Assembly (NCBI RefSeq): GCF_017591425.1
Contig: NW_024465369.1
Location: forward strand, 31,147,501-31,211,500
DNA length: 64,000 nt
Source of the DNA: Ochotona curzoniae
Taxonomy: Eukaryota; Chordata; Mammalia; Lagomorpha; Ochotonidae
Direction of reading: 5' to 3'
The number at the start of each line of letters is the position of its first letter. Position 1 is the stretch's first letter. Positions 36,466 to 48,934 of the stretch are shown here, piece after piece. The notes under the pieces were generated by a model. It saw only the letters and a list, made by a program, of their open reading frames with translations. It was not told the origin of the DNA and searched no databases. Both the position numbers and the translations under genes were made by a program.

Positions 36466-36757
36466 ACTTACATATTTATTTGAAAGGCAAAGCAAGAATG
36501 TGAGATCTACTATCCTGCTATCACCAAATGTCCACAACAGCAGGACTAGGCTAGGCCAAAGCCAGCAGCTCTATCCAGGTCCCCCATTGGATGGCAGCAA
36601 TCCAAGAACCTGGACCATTATCTGCTGCTCCTAGACGCATTAGCAGAGAGCTGGATCAGTGGCATGGAGTAGCTGGGACTCCAATCAGACATCCTAATAT
36701 GGGACATGTCTGTCTGAAACTGTGATTCAACCCGCTGCACCAAAATGCCCAACCCAA
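36466..36757 (-). mobile_element. Old CSINE, - orientation
   Basis: cttacatatttatttgaaaggcaaagc start; head complement ttcaacccgctgcaccaaaatgcc. The younger plus copy appears to have inserted at its tail. Confidence 0.8.
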
Positions 36758-36899
36758 GATATCTGGATTTTAAAGAATGACTCTCTAGCTAGAGAATTTC
36801 ATGCATCAGAGTCAAGAAAACAGACTCTCTTTTGACAAGGAATAACTAGCATCAACCTATGCAGGTCATTTGAAAAACAACCTTCTGTCACTAAGAGCT

Positions 36900-37040
36900 C
36901 ATGATGGGCCAGCATTATGCCAAGTTCTTTAACCGCATCACCTAATTCTTTCCCAAGAGCAACAGAATTTTTACCACCTTTATTTCATAGAGGAAACTCT
37001 CAGTATCTGGCCCAAGAAGACAGCAAAATCTGAACATGGT
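36900..37040 (-). mobile_element. MIR relic
   Basis: atgggccagcattatgccaagttctttaaccgc, ttcatagaggaaactc and tggcccaagaagacagc follow the MIR core. Confidence 0.65.
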
Positions 37041-39949
37041 ACTGATCCCATCTTGGCCTTTTTGAGAGGCCAGTCTGATCCTAGGTTTAGCAGTAGCTAT
37101 TAGCCAAAACCAAAGTCAAAACAGACTCTACAAGCCAAAGTTCCTCAGAGCAGTCCCAGGAGACAGGCCTCTCTCTGGGTCATTGATGCTGTGGTCTGGG
37201 AGGCAGGGAAACCTGGCCATGCAGCTCTGTGCTGGCCAGCCCTCCACCTTCCTCCTGTGCCTTTAGATACCGCCTTAATGTTTTCAAGACCCTGATAAGT
37301 GAAACAGCAGCCAGGCTCTCAAGGTGCACTGGAAATCTGCCTCAGAAGGCCTACAGAGCAAACCTGCCAGGCACGCCTGACTTAAAGGCCTTCTGAGCTG
37401 AGATAGCACCGGAGCTGCTGAGGCCAGCAGGGGATGACAGCTGCAAATCAAAGAGGACTTCCTGACCTCCTAAGAAGGCATGCAGCAGCCAACACTCCCC
37501 TTTGGACACAAGCAGGATCAAACTCCTAGAAGAGTCGCTCAAAAGCCTGTTTTCTATCACTTATTGAATGATAAAGCCCTAAGTTTTTTCGAAGTTCTGC
37601 TTGCTAGCCCAAGGTTCTGACCACTGTCTTGAAAAAGAGACAAGACCTTGGTAATAGGTAATAGGTACCCGCTGAAAATTACCCTGGTATCCCTAGCGAT
37701 CCCAGCAATGTGAAGCAATAATGCTCTGCAGGTCAAGGCCCAGTGGATTCAAATCCTAGGCACAGCCTCCTACAACGCTTGAGATAGAAGGGACAAAAGG
37801 GCCGCTCAGCTGAGGGCAACATCTCCAGAGAGGCAGGTATCATTGGCTTCCTGTTGAAGATGCATCTCAACACATGGTGATTGCATTTGGATTTAGAAAG
37901 ATTCCTGGCATTTGGTGCAGGACAGCTTCATTGTCAATCCAACACAATGCAAAGGTGAATCTGAAGCCATAGCAAACCCTCAGTAACTTTAGAGACTCAT
38001 TTGGGGCAGCCCTGATGATGGAATGAGAAATTTAAGTCTGAACCTGCTAAATTTTGAAAACAAAGAAATCCAGTTTAATCCAGTTAAGCAGCTCAGAAAT
38101 GAATGAAATCAAGCTACATGGTTTTAATCAAAGAAGAGGGCTTTTTTTTTTTTCTAGTTTATTTGCCAATACATGGCTTTTTTATGGTTTGTTTTCTTCT
38201 GAGCCCTTACAAAGGCTGTGTGTTGGGGGCCATGATATGGCTGTGACTTGACTTAAGTGGACCACCAGCTTCTAAGGAGATTTATCAGCAAGTGTAAGAT
38301 AAACAGAAGTCAGGGGTATGTTCCAGATTGTGGGGGCGTTTGGAAGGAGGAGGAGGAAGAGAAGGGGCATCAAAGACTTGGAGACCATCAGAGGTGAGGA
38401 CGGCCAGCCCCTCTGCGTTCCATTCCCTCTAATCTGGATTGGCAGGCCTCACCAAATTCCTGCCTTTTGTGCCACTTTCACAATCCTAAAAGATGAGAAC
38501 ATTCAAGCACTATTTATTACCTTTCTAAAAGTATGGCCTTATTCAGAATGAGGCAACATCCAAGATGCATATTAAACATAAAAAAATTCACACTGATGTG
38601 CTTACTACGGTGGTTGCGTAAATATTTTTAAAAAACGGAGATGGATGTACACTTCTCAGAGAGCACAAGGATACTCCAAAAAAGTTGGCAGGAAACTGAA
38701 TGAAAAGGCAAATTCCATTGGGAGTCAAAACTCTCAAAATTCTCACTGAAGTTTTTCATAATGTATTTTGCATGAAGTTTTTGAAGTCCCTGCAGACATC
38801 TATGCTCTAGAAGGATACGAACAAACAGGAGGTCATGAGAAGAACAGAAGGCAGCTAGGAAGTCCCCTCTGTTACACAATCTTTTGTGGTTATGTCTCTT
38901 TCTTGACTTGGAAAATGCACCATGTCACCAAGACAGTTTCAGATCAATATTTGACCTTCAAGACCTTGAGCAGTTATGTGGAGCCCTGTCGGGAGATCTA
39001 GTCACCAAATGACGCCTCACCCAGCGGCTCACGCACAGCCTGGGGTGACACTAAGACACAGTGTCAGCCTGTGTCTATTCAAGAGGCTGCTTCTCCTGCT
39101 GTTCCAGCTCAGCTTTGCTGTCTTCCTCAGATTTTCTTAAGATGAAATTCTTCACTATGGTGAAAGACAACTGTTGAAAACTTTAAAAGGGAAAATATGT
39201 CCTCTTGGTTACTTGATAAAGTTACTCCCCTAACTTTTGGGACAGGATGGTGAAGGAAAAGCTGGAGCTAGGCTCCCGCACTAACAACCTGTGAACATGG
39301 ACCAAGATTGACACCCAGCGGCCAATTTGCATCCTTTCTTTACTGAAACTCCTTTCTGTGCAATTAGTCACTTTGTAAGATTTCCCTGCATGTGATTGAG
39401 CTGCAAATTCCAGTAAAATTTTAGTAAACTAAAAGCAAAATATCTCCTGGACTGTTAGTCATGTTTCACTCAGTTTATAGATTTGTTTCTGGACCTTTTT
39501 TTAAATTTTGAATTTGGTTTTATTTAAATTTTACAGCAACTTGATTAAATAATTATATAATTGTAACTCCAGTAACAATTTCTACAAAATACACATATAA
39601 CATCAGAATTCTTTAAAAGCTACTAATACCATGTTTATTGTTTTTGCATAAAACATGTATTAAATATCAAATGCCCCCATATTGGCCAAAATCCGTCTGT
39701 GTAAGAAGGGGCAGATCAATACAATCAATAAGCAAACCAGCTTTGAACAAGAGTTTGAAAAAGGTTTTTCCAGTTAATGTAAAAGAAGCAGTACCCTTTG
39801 ATTTTTACCTTACCTTAAAAAGTACCTGCCTTCATTGATTAAATAACGCTTTCTCTCACCACAATGCCTTCTCTGATAACTAGCAGTTTAATAATTATTG
39901 CTTAAAAGTCTTGAGGTGATATAAATGTTCACAAAATACACTGGGACCT
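37041..39949. other. Longest repeat-poor block
   Basis: About 2.9 kb with no SINE or LINE that I can recognise, moderate GC in its first part, and no domain-bearing frame. Minus 37351-37560 and plus 38318-38551 are short frames with no family resemblance. Confidence 0.45.
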
Positions 39950-40262
39950 GCATTGTGGCTCAGCAGATTTAACCATTACTTGGGACAGCCGCATCCCATT
40001 TCAGTGAAGGTTTGAGTCCTGGATGCTCCGCTACTGATCTAGCCCCCTGCTAATGCACCCAGAAAAGCAGCAGAAGATGGGCACAGTGCTGAAGCACCTA
40101 TCATTCATGTGGGAGACCAGATGGAATTCTAGGCTCCTGGCTTCAAGCTCTTAGGGTAGTGAACTAGTGAATGAAAGCTATGAAAGCTAACTCTCTCTAT
40201 TTCTCTCTCACACACACACAGTTTCTGTCTAACTCTTTCTAATAAATAAAATAAATCTTGCC
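39950..40262 (+). mobile_element. CSINE, + orientation
   Basis: gggacctgcattgtggctcagcag head; a short CA run; aataaataaaataaatctt tail. Confidence 0.8.
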
Positions 40263-41416
40263 CAAAAAAGTTACCCTCATGTCATTAAAAGATTTTAAAA
40301 ACACGCACACAAACTACAGCAAAAAAATTTTACCCTATTATAATTTAAGAAATCTATTATATTTCATTATTATATCTATTCAACGAGGAAAAGCTCTAGT
40401 ATAGATGCTACCTAGATGCTGGTTCCTACTGTGATAGCATAAGTCACACAAGTCACACAACCACTCTATGCCTTCTTTTCCTCCTATACTCATTAGGAAT
40501 GTTATGTGAGCTACAATATTGCAGGGATAGCATGCAACAATAATAATAAAAATTACTCAATGTTTGTACAAATAAGAATCATTATTGCAATGTCCCTTCA
40601 ACAGCAGTAAATTTAAACAGCACACACGCACACACACACATTCTATCTCAGCCCAAAAGGCGTGGTTGCTGGTACAGAAAGGAGCCCAGGGATCACACCA
40701 GTAGGTCACAGGTAGTCTCACCAACAAGAAAGCTCTGACATTTTCTGTCTTCAGTGACCCTTCAAGGGACTGGCCCCAGGCCAAGGCCCTTTATGAGCCA
40801 TCCCTCATCAACAGCCTGGGAAATTCTGGCCTTTAGCCCAGGGAGAGGGCTGGCTCACCTGAGCCTTGGAATTCCAGGTAGCCAGGTCACAATCTCCTAT
40901 CTGACCTCTCCTTGACCAAGTCATCTACCTTGAGTCACCTATTTTGGGTTGTAGTCCCTTACTAGGTCCTGTCAATGAGGAACAGCCTGTTGCCAGGCTG
41001 GCTAGCAAACATATACTATTTCTATTTCTTGTAGTAGTCTAAGAAAGAATTATTTCTCTACATTTCAGTTATGGACACTGGAAGTCGGGAAAGTAAAATG
41101 ACTCCCCAAAGTCACTTAGCTAGTTCAGTCCAGCCCCAAATCCTAAGCTCTTTCTTAAAACCTTTCTCATTCTAATTTCCCACCTAGATTTAGCCTAACC
41201 TGACCCCCCTCCATCCCCGAGTCTATATCCTATTTCCTTTACCCATGCCAGGGCTTTATGAGGATCCACTGGATGCCGTTTCTCCCTCCTGCTTTCAGAC
41301 TTGCCTACTCAACTGAGCACAGCACAGAGGTCACCACAACCTTCTCCCCAACATACATATATCATGAGTCACCAATGGCCTGACAAGCTCCTAGATCCAG
41401 TACTTTTTGTCTGCAA
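40263..41416. other. Intergenic with MIR pieces
   Basis: MIR-like segments lie near 40430-40550 (cacaagtcacacaaccactctatgcc) and 41025-41150 (ctccccaaagtcacttagctag). The rest is unique. Confidence 0.45.
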
Positions 41417-41430
41417 CTCAACCCCTCTTT

Positions 41431-41766
41431 TTTTTTTAAGTTTTATTATTATTATTATAAAGGCAGATATACAGAGAGGAGAAGAAGAGATAGAGAGGAA
41501 GATCTTCCGTCCGATGATTCACTACCCAAGTGAGCGCAACAGCCGGTGCTGTGCCTATCTGGAGCTAGGAGCCAGGAACTTCCTCCAGGCCTCCCACACA
41601 CGGGTGCAGGGTCCTAAGGCTTTGGGCCATCCTCAACTGCTTTCCCAGGCCACAAACAGGGAACTGGATGGGAAGTGGAGCTGCTGGGATTAGAACCAGC
41701 GCCCATATGGGATCCCAACGCGTTCAAGATGAGGACTTAAGCCTCTAGGCCCATGCCGCCGGGCCC
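41431..41766 (-). mobile_element. Young full-length CSINE, - orientation
   Basis: An exact 14-base duplication, CTCAACCCCTCTTT, flanks it (41417-41430 and 41767-41780). It ends in the head complement gccgccgggccc. Confidence 0.94.
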
Positions 41767-42014
41767 CTCAACCCCTCTTTCTCCTGTTTCATGCCAATGT
41801 TCCTGAATTCCAGCAGATTTCCCATTTCACTTATAATACATGTAGCACCTTATTCTCCCACCAACAGTCACAATTTAAGGAACTGAAAAATTATCCATCT
41901 TGGAAAACACTACTTTTCCTTTGGATACATAATTGGCAATCATTGTGAAGAGGGAAAAACCAAAGATACAGAGGAAAGGGCGGGGAAGGGCACTTCATGT
42001 TACATCTAGGGACA

Positions 42015-42240
42015 CCGGATCAGCATTATGGTATAGCAGGCTAAGTTGCCACCTGCAATGCCAGCATATCATATAGGCACCAGTTCATGTCCTAGTTACT
42101 CCATTTCCAATCCAGCTCCATGCTAATAGTATGAGAAAAGCAGCAAAAGATCATCCAAGTGTTTGGGCTCCTGTCACCTATGTGGGAGACCCAGAAGAAG
42201 TTTCTGGCACCAGGCTTCAGAGTAGGAGCATTAGTTATGA
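42015..42240 (+). mobile_element. Old CSINE, + orientation, 3' end missing
   Basis: ggatcagcattatggtatagcagg head and ggagacccagaagaagtttc body; no tail. Confidence 0.7.
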
Positions 42241-42357
42241 TTTCAATTATGTACAGTTAGAAATAAATTCAGCAAAATTCAGACCAATAACAGAAAACAG
42301 GTGTGAGACTCTAACAACATGTCTACATTTCCAAAATTAGAAAAGAAAATGTGGGCA

Positions 42358-42600
42358 GGGGCCAGCATTGTGGTGCAGCAAGTTAAGCTACTGCATGTGG
42401 CATTGGTGCCAATTTGGTTCTAGCCGCTCCAATGTCAATCCAGCTCCCTGGTAATGAGTCTGGGAAAGGAGCAAAAGTTGCTTTCAGAAAGCATATCAGA
42501 AACCCCTGCACTCATATCAGAGACATGGATGAAGTTCCTGATTCCGGACTTGAGCCTGGCCCAGAGAATTGTGACTCCTGGCTCTAGTTAGACTTCTGGA
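42358..42600 (+). mobile_element. Old CSINE, + orientation, 3' end missing
   Basis: ggggccagcattgtggtgcagcaag head; it loses similarity after ttgtgactcctggctc. Confidence 0.7.
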
Positions 42601-42835
42601 TGATCACAGGCAACACTTGTCTCTGACTGCCTGTGTGGGAGCTGGACAAGGATCAAAAGTGGAATTGATGTCAGAGTGGTTCAGTGAGGCAAGGCAAGTG
42701 AAGAAAATGTGCTCTCTTGCAGTAAGTGTGTATCTTAACAAGAAAGCATTAAGTTGCTTCCTTCTGTGTCAGAATCTCCTCTGTGTCAAGACATTAGTGA
42801 AAGGATGCAAGCTTCACATTAAGAAAGAAGTTAAG

Positions 42836-43169
42836 GGCCTGACACAGTAGCCTAGCGACTAGAGTCCTCACCTTGCACGCACTAGGATCCCATATGGGTG
42901 CCAGTCTTAATTCCAGCAGCCCCACTTCCTTTCCAACTCCCTGCTTGTGGCCTGAGCAAATGAGAATGGTCCAAAGTCTTGGAACTCTTCACTGATGTGG
43001 GAAACACAGAATAGGCCTGGCTCCTGGCTTCAGATCAGCGCAGCTCTGACAGTTGTGGCCACTTGGGGAGTGAATCATGGATGGACGATCTTCCTCTCTG
43101 TCTCTCCTCCTCTCTGTATATCTGACTTTCCAATAAAAACAAATAAATCTTTTAAAAAAAAGAAAGATA
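42836..43169 (+). mobile_element. Young CSINE, + orientation
   Basis: An exact 12-base duplication, AAAGAAGTTAAG, flanks it (42824-42835 and 43170-43181). It has the full head and an aaacaaataaatctttt tail. Confidence 0.92.
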
Positions 43170-43235
43170 AAAGAAGTTAAGTCCTGGAGCTCTAATGTAC
43201 CACATCGTGACCATAAATTGGCAATGTGTGAGGTG

Positions 43236-43545
43236 GGGGTAGGAATTTGGTGCAGCCATGAAATCATTCCTTACGATGCATCCCATAAGGAGTGCGTGCT
43301 TTGAATCCCAGCTACTCCACTACTGATGCAGCTCCCTGCTAATGCATCCCGGGAAAAAGAAGGTAATAGCTCAAGTATGTAGGCTTCGGCCACCCACCTA
43401 GGAGATTTGCATTGGGTTTGAGGCCCAGGGCTTCTGCAGGACCCAGCCCTGACTGTTGAACACATTTGAAGAGTAAATCAATGGATGCAAGATCTCCCTT
43501 CATTTGCCTCTGTTTATCTGTCTTTTGAACTAAAGAAAAGAAGAA
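43236..43545 (+). mobile_element. Old CSINE, + orientation
   Basis: atttggtgcagccatgaaatcattc head, aatgcatcccgggaaaaag body, A-rich end. Confidence 0.72.
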
Positions 43546-43588
43546 AGAAAAATGAAAAAATTTTTAAAAGTTTTAGTGACTGTAACAA

Positions 43589-43925
43589 TGGGGTTTGTGT
43601 TGTGGCTCAGCAAATTAACCCACTGCTTGTAACACCAGCATCCCATATCAGAGTGCCAGTTCAAGTCTTAGCTGCTCTGCTTCCAGTTAAGCTTTGCACT
43701 ATTGCATCTAAAAGGCGGTGAAAGATGGTCCAGGTACATAAACTCCCACTACCCATGGGGGAGACCTGAATGGAGTTTCAGATTGATTGCTTCAGCTGGA
43801 CAAGCTACAACCGATGTGGCCACTTGGGGAATAAAATCAGAGATTAGAAGACCTCTCTTTATCCCTCTGTCCATCTCTGTGTTGCTCTACCTGTGAAGTA
43901 AATTATAAATCATTGTAAAAATAAT
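43589..43925 (+). mobile_element. Old CSINE, + orientation
   Basis: atggggtttgtgttgtggctcagc head and accagcatcccatatcagagtgcc. Confidence 0.78.
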
Positions 43926-45136
43926 AATGTATTACATATTTGAAATTCAGTAAGAGTAGATCTTAAGTATTCTTACTGCATTTTCACATAGAGAAAAGAT
44001 AACTATGTGAGATGATGAATATATTAATTGGTTTGTTATTGAAAACCATTACATAAGCAGATGTATACCAAAACATCATATAATATACCTTGAGCACACG
44101 CAGTTTTATCTTTCAGTTGTACTTCATTCAATAAGACTGGGGAGGAAAACTGTAGAAACAAGGGCTCCTCTGGGGTTCTGAGCAATTACTGCAGTACTTA
44201 TGCAACAGTCAAACTGCCCAGAGACTCTTACAGGGCAGAGATCAGAACCAATCAATGTCAGGGCCCCAGAAAACCAGCTAGGATCTACTCCAAACTGCAG
44301 ACTTCAAAGAGGAATAAAGTTGGTTTCCACTCAAGTTCCCATCAATGCTGACAGGGTCATGGATGTCACCCTGTGTCAGGCCTTTTCCATGGCTTGCTGC
44401 TGCAATAATATTGTGTCTTTAGAGCAATGCACGCTGGGGAGCCCCTCTGATTCTTTTTAATATGCAATGAGGAAATGCCAGAAGTCTTCCAGCTAAGTGC
44501 AGAGACTGTCTTTACATTTTCTTGAAGTCTGAAACACAGATGATGTCTCTACTTGATGTTACCAAATGGAAATTGTACACGGCTGGACGCAGGGAAGCAT
44601 GAGTGCCTATGTAATCAGATGTTGACAGCTCTTTTTGTTTTGCTTTGCTTTATTCTGTTTGCTCTGATGTCCTTAGCTTGGTGAGAAGGAGATGAGGAGA
44701 AGAAGACATTAAAGAATGTCTTTGCAATCATAAGGATTTTCTCGCCTCATGCCTGCATATGTCTTGCCTTTTTATCTGTTGCCTGTATAAGATGCTTGAG
44801 ATTAGTCACGCAAAGTGCTTACCATGATACTTGCTATATGCAACTGCTCAACAAATGTAACCAATGATTATTCATGCTTTTAGTGCAAGAACTGTAACGT
44901 CAGTGAAAATCAAGTAAAATCCATTGATTTTTCAAAAGAAACAAGAAATTTTTATCAAAAGCTCACATGTCCATATAAAAAACCTATGTAATAATCAAAG
45001 CTTTATGTCATTAGCTAGCAGTACATGAATTGTCAAACATGCAAATTAGGACAATATATTGTTAAAAGACATTTTTTTCCCTAAAAACAACTGGTGAAAT
45101 AATACTTTCAGACAAATATAAGGATGAACATACATT
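43926..45136. other. Intergenic, no gene seen
   Basis: Unique sequence; a weak MIR-like piece near 44790-44865 (gcttaccatgatacttgc...caactgctcaacaaatg). Confidence 0.4.
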
Positions 45137-45151
45137 AAAGAGCTTAACTCA

Positions 45152-45483
45152 GGTCTGGCACCATGGCCTGGCGGCTAAAATCCTCACCTTGAACACGCCG
45201 GGATCCCACATGGGCTCCAGTTCTAATCCCAGCAGCCCTGCTTCCCATCCAGCTCCCTGTTTGTGGCCTGGGAAAGCAGTTGAAAACAGCCCAAAGCCTT
45301 GGGACCCTGCACCCGTGTGGGAGACCTGGAGGAGGTTCCGGGATCCTGGCTTTGATGGCACAGCACTGGCTGTTACAGTCACTTGGGTAGTGAAGCATCG
45401 GACGGAAGATCTTCCTCTCTGTCTCTCCTCCTCTCTGTATATCTGACTTTGCACTAAAAACAAATAAATCTTTAAAAAAAAAA
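45152..45483 (+). mobile_element. Young full-length CSINE, + orientation
   Basis: Flanked by AAAGAGCTTAACTCA (45137-45151) and AAAGATCTTAACTCA (45484-45498), a 15-base duplication with one difference. Confidence 0.92.
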
Positions 45484-45919
45484 AAAGATCTTAACTCAAT
45501 GGGGGGGAAAGTGACAAAAGTTACACCTAGTATGAAGAAGTAAAAAAAGGCATAGCTTGACATGAAGTTTTTATAACATTGAAAGGAATATAGAAATGGA
45601 GGTAAAAACTAGCTTCTTCTACAGTGAAGAGGATAGTCCACTAAACCTATATTTGATACAACAGCATTGACATGTCTGTAGATAAGAATGTTTTTTGAAA
45701 CTTGATTGATGGATGGATATAAAAAGCATTGTGACACACATAAAAAAAAAAAAAAAACCTCCGTCTACTGGCTCACTTCTAAACTGATCACAACAGCTAG
45801 GGATTAAAGCCATGAATTCCATGTGTGTCTTCTACAGAAGTAATAGTGCACTTAGGCCATTATGTGCTGCTTTCCCAGGTACAATAGCATGAAAACTGGA
45901 TCATAAGAAGAGCAGCTAG

Positions 45920-47500
45920 TACCCACCAGTGGTGAGGGCTAAGACTGAGGGTGGGGCAGGCTGAGCCAGGCTGTTGCACCTGCTAGCAATTGCTGAGACT
46001 GAGTGTGAACCATCTCAGACTGGACCACAGCACTCATTGCTACACACAAGACCCAGGGCTGGCAGTGTACTTGGTAGGAGAACTTTAGGGACTCCCTTGG
46101 TGAGCATCAGAATTGGAACTAGGGTCAGATAAGTCTATGTGATGGCCAGGTTGGCTAGATCACTGCACCTGCTGATGCACACAAAAGTCAAAATAGGTGC
46201 AGGCCAACTGGGCTAGGTCATAGCACCAGCTGGCAAGAGCTGAGACTGAGTATAAGTAATATCAGGCTAGACCACAGTACTGGCAAGAGCAAAATCCAGG
46301 GCTGGAAACAGGCCTGTTAGGCTAACTGTGGGCACTCCCCTGCTGGATTGCAATTCTCACTGGTGAGCACGAAAGCCAAAGCTGTGGGTGAGACAGGTTG
46401 GTCAAGGCAGCATCAACTGATGGCATACGTGTGGACCAGTCTCAGGAAAAGGTAGGTTGAGCTAAGTTGCAGCACTCATGGATGTGCATGAGGGCCAGAT
46501 GGGATGCAGGACAGATTATGCTAGGCTGAAAGCACATGTTGACACATGCAAAAAAAAAACCCACAAAAACCAGGGCTGGGGACAGGCTTGGTATAGGTTA
46601 TTGGGGGCTGTCCTGACTAGGCTGCAGCACCTGCTGGTGCATGTGAAAACTGATCCTGTGGTGGGCTGGACTGGCTAGGTTGCCATACCCATCAGTTCAT
46701 GTGAGAGATGGGGCTGGGGACATAACTGACCAGGCAACTACATCTACCGGTATGTGCTTCAGCTGGTGTAAATGACAGACTGAAGCTGACCCTGCACTGG
46801 CTGGTGCACACAAGAGTTAAGTCTGAGGTCACCCCTCTTGAAGGACTCCCCAACTAGATGGCTGAACTCAACCCTCAGCCAGTGAAAATCACAATACACA
46901 TGGTTTGACCTTGAAGTGTGTATTGGGACGGGGCCTCCTCAGTTGCTGATGCCTGTATAGTGCACAGCATGCCCAGATACACACGGGGAACATGACAGCC
47001 AGCTCATCTAGGCCAGCAGGGAACGTTAACCACCTCATCAGAGGATGGAAAGCAGAACAAGTTGGACCACTCTGCTGGCCAATCTTTGTAGCATGTTCCT
47101 AGACTTGTAGATGTATTAACATGAATTTGGTCAGTCAGTGGACCTTGCAAAGATTTTCTTAACCTTGGTGCAATGAAGCCAATGACATCTCAGAACTACC
47201 AAAACCACTCAAGCAGTATCCTTAAAACACAATTCACCAAATCAGGGTCTTTCAGGTGTCATCCTTAGAGTCTGTCTCCCATCCCCAGGTGTTAATGTAG
47301 TTTAACAGTAAGAGTGCTCCCCTCCCCCCACTGTGAGCGCAGGAGAAAAACATCGAAACATCTATCTCACCCACCTTCCTCCATACCTTAACCCTCCTCA
47401 CCCTAATTGGAGATTCACATGAGCATGCATCCCTCTCAACCATGTAAACAATACTAGAAAAGTAATTTAATTCTAAGAATAAAAAAATTAAAATAATAAT
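45920..47500 (+). mobile_element. Array-bearing retroposon copy 1 (about 1.58 kb)
   Basis: AAGAGCAGCTAG at 45908-45919 and 47501-47512 is an exact 12-base duplication. The first 1.0-1.2 kb is a degenerate array with a loose period of about 60-75 bases, built on motifs like gctaggctgcagcacctgctggtgcatgtgaga. A unique 3' end follows (gtcagtcagtgga ... accctcctcaccctaatt) with an A-rich tail. No reading frame is conserved. I think it is the 3' part of a lagomorph LINE-1, 5'-truncated on insertion, but a separate non-autonomous family is possible. Confidence 0.78.
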
Positions 47501-47565
47501 AAGAGCAGCTAGATCCTAAACTGGCATTCTGATATGGGACACCAGTGTTACACATAGTATCTTTC

Positions 47566-47887
47566 TTTTTTTTTTTTTAAGATTTATTTTTATTATTTTT
47601 TCATTGTAAAGGCGGATATACAGAGAGGAGAGACAGAGAGGAAGATCTTCCGTCCAATGATTCACTCCCCAAGTGAGCACAATGGCCGATGCTATGCCGA
47701 TCCGAAGCCAGGAGACTCTTCCGGGTCTCCCACGTGGGTGCTTTGGGCCATCCTCGACTGCTTTCCCAGGTCACAGGCAAGGAGCTGGAAGGGAAGCGGG
47801 GCTGCCGGGATTAGAACCGGCGCCCATATGGGATCCCGGGCGTGCAAGGCGAGGACCTTTAACCACTTGTGCCACCGCGCCGGGCCC
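47566..47887 (-). mobile_element. Young CSINE A, nested at the tail of CSINE B
   Basis: From the poly-T and aagatttatttttatt to gccgggccc. AGTATCTTTC (47556-47565) and AGTATCTTTT (47888-47897) look like its target duplication, placing it at the tail junction of SINE B. Confidence 0.85.
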
Positions 47888-48236
47888 AGTATCTTTTTTT
47901 TTTTTTTAAGATTTATTTTTATTATTTTTTTATTGGAAAGGCGGATACACAGAGAGGAGAGCCAGAGAGGAAGATCTTCCGTCTGATGATTCACTCCCCA
48001 AGTGAACGCAACGGCCGATATACTATGCAGATCCGAAGCCAGGAGCTTCTTCTGGGTCTCCCACGCGGGTGCAGGGTCCCAAAGCTTTGGGCCGTCCTCG
48101 ACTGCTTTCCCAGGCCACAGGCAGGGAGCTGGAAGGGAAACAGCGCTGCCGGGCTAGAACCGGCGCCCATATGGGATCCCGGCCGTGCAAGGTGAGGACC
48201 TTAACCACCGCGCCACTGCACCACCGCGCCGGGCCC
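47888..48236 (-). mobile_element. Young CSINE B, nested in the old SINE
   Basis: Poly-T start, full body, gccgggccc end. TACACATAGTATCTT occurs exactly at 47549-47563 and 48237-48251, a 15-base duplication enclosing both B and the later A. It is very similar in sequence to A. Confidence 0.88.
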
Positions 48237-48251
48237 TACACATAGTATCTT

Positions 48252-48588
48252 AACGTACTATAACACAATGTTAATCCCAGACAATAGTTACTTAACATTT
48301 TTGGCAGTTTTACACCAATTTACAGCATTGTAAAATAGCTGCCATAGAATTAGATGACATGGTTGTCACCTAGATGGTACATAACTTTTTCCCTACAACA
48401 TATATTTGTACCAAATTGAGATTAAGGAATTAATTTACTGGTAACTGATCCATGCTGTTTTTTAAGTAAATAGTCTAAAAGAATGGTGCACATTGCTAAT
48501 GACATTTCAAGGAACTTGGCCAAAAAGACTTTTCCCAGGCTCATAGCATTAAAAATTCATTCTGTGTTCAACAGTAGTAGTAAATATT
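48252..48588. other. Short intergenic block, no gene seen
   Basis: Apart from the last 24 bases of the host SINE this is unique AT-rich DNA. Confidence 0.35.
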
Positions 48589-48921
48589 TTAAAACAATTT
48601 TTAAAGATTTTTTTTGTATTGGAAAGTTGGATTTACAGAGAGAATGAAACAAAGAGAAAGATCTTCCACCTGCTGGTTCACTCCCCAAGTGGCCACAATG
48701 ACCAGAATCACACTGATGCAAAGCCAGGAGCCAGCAGTTTCTTCTGGGTCTCCCACATGAGTACAGGGTCTTAAGGCTTTGGGCCGTCCTCGACTGCTTT
48801 CCCAGGCTACAAGCAGGGAGTTGGATGGAAGTGGAGCAGCCAGAACACCAACCAGCACCCATATGAGATCCCAGCACACGCAAGGCAAGGACTTTAGCCA
48901 CCAGACTACAGTGCTGGGCCC
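48589..48921 (-). mobile_element. CSINE, - orientation, with target duplication
   Basis: AGTAGTAAATATT at 48576-48588 is repeated exactly at 48922-48934. It ends at the head complement gtgctgggccc. Confidence 0.92.
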
Positions 48922-48934
48922 AGTAGTAAATATT

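Larger units (their letters stand above)
45755..48275 (-). mobile_element. Old CSINE (host) broken by three later insertions
   Basis: Only about 45755-45919, 47513-47563 and 48252-48275 are the host SINE: ccgtctactggctcactt ... aagagcagctag, then atcctaaactggcattctgatatggga, then cttaacgtactataacacaatg. Joined by eye the three parts follow one minus copy from tail to head. Confidence 0.8.

Noticed and set aside
41301..41693. 130-residue frame and similar frames at 36113-36430, 45144-45563, 47657-48195 and 60120-60692
   Set aside because: They translate SINE bodies; the same peptide pattern recurs in every well-preserved SINE in the same frame.
45950..46900. CRISPR-like array or coding tandem repeat
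   Set aside because: Units are degenerate and variable in length with no constant repeat or spacer, and the whole sits inside a retroposon with target duplications in a mammalian genome.
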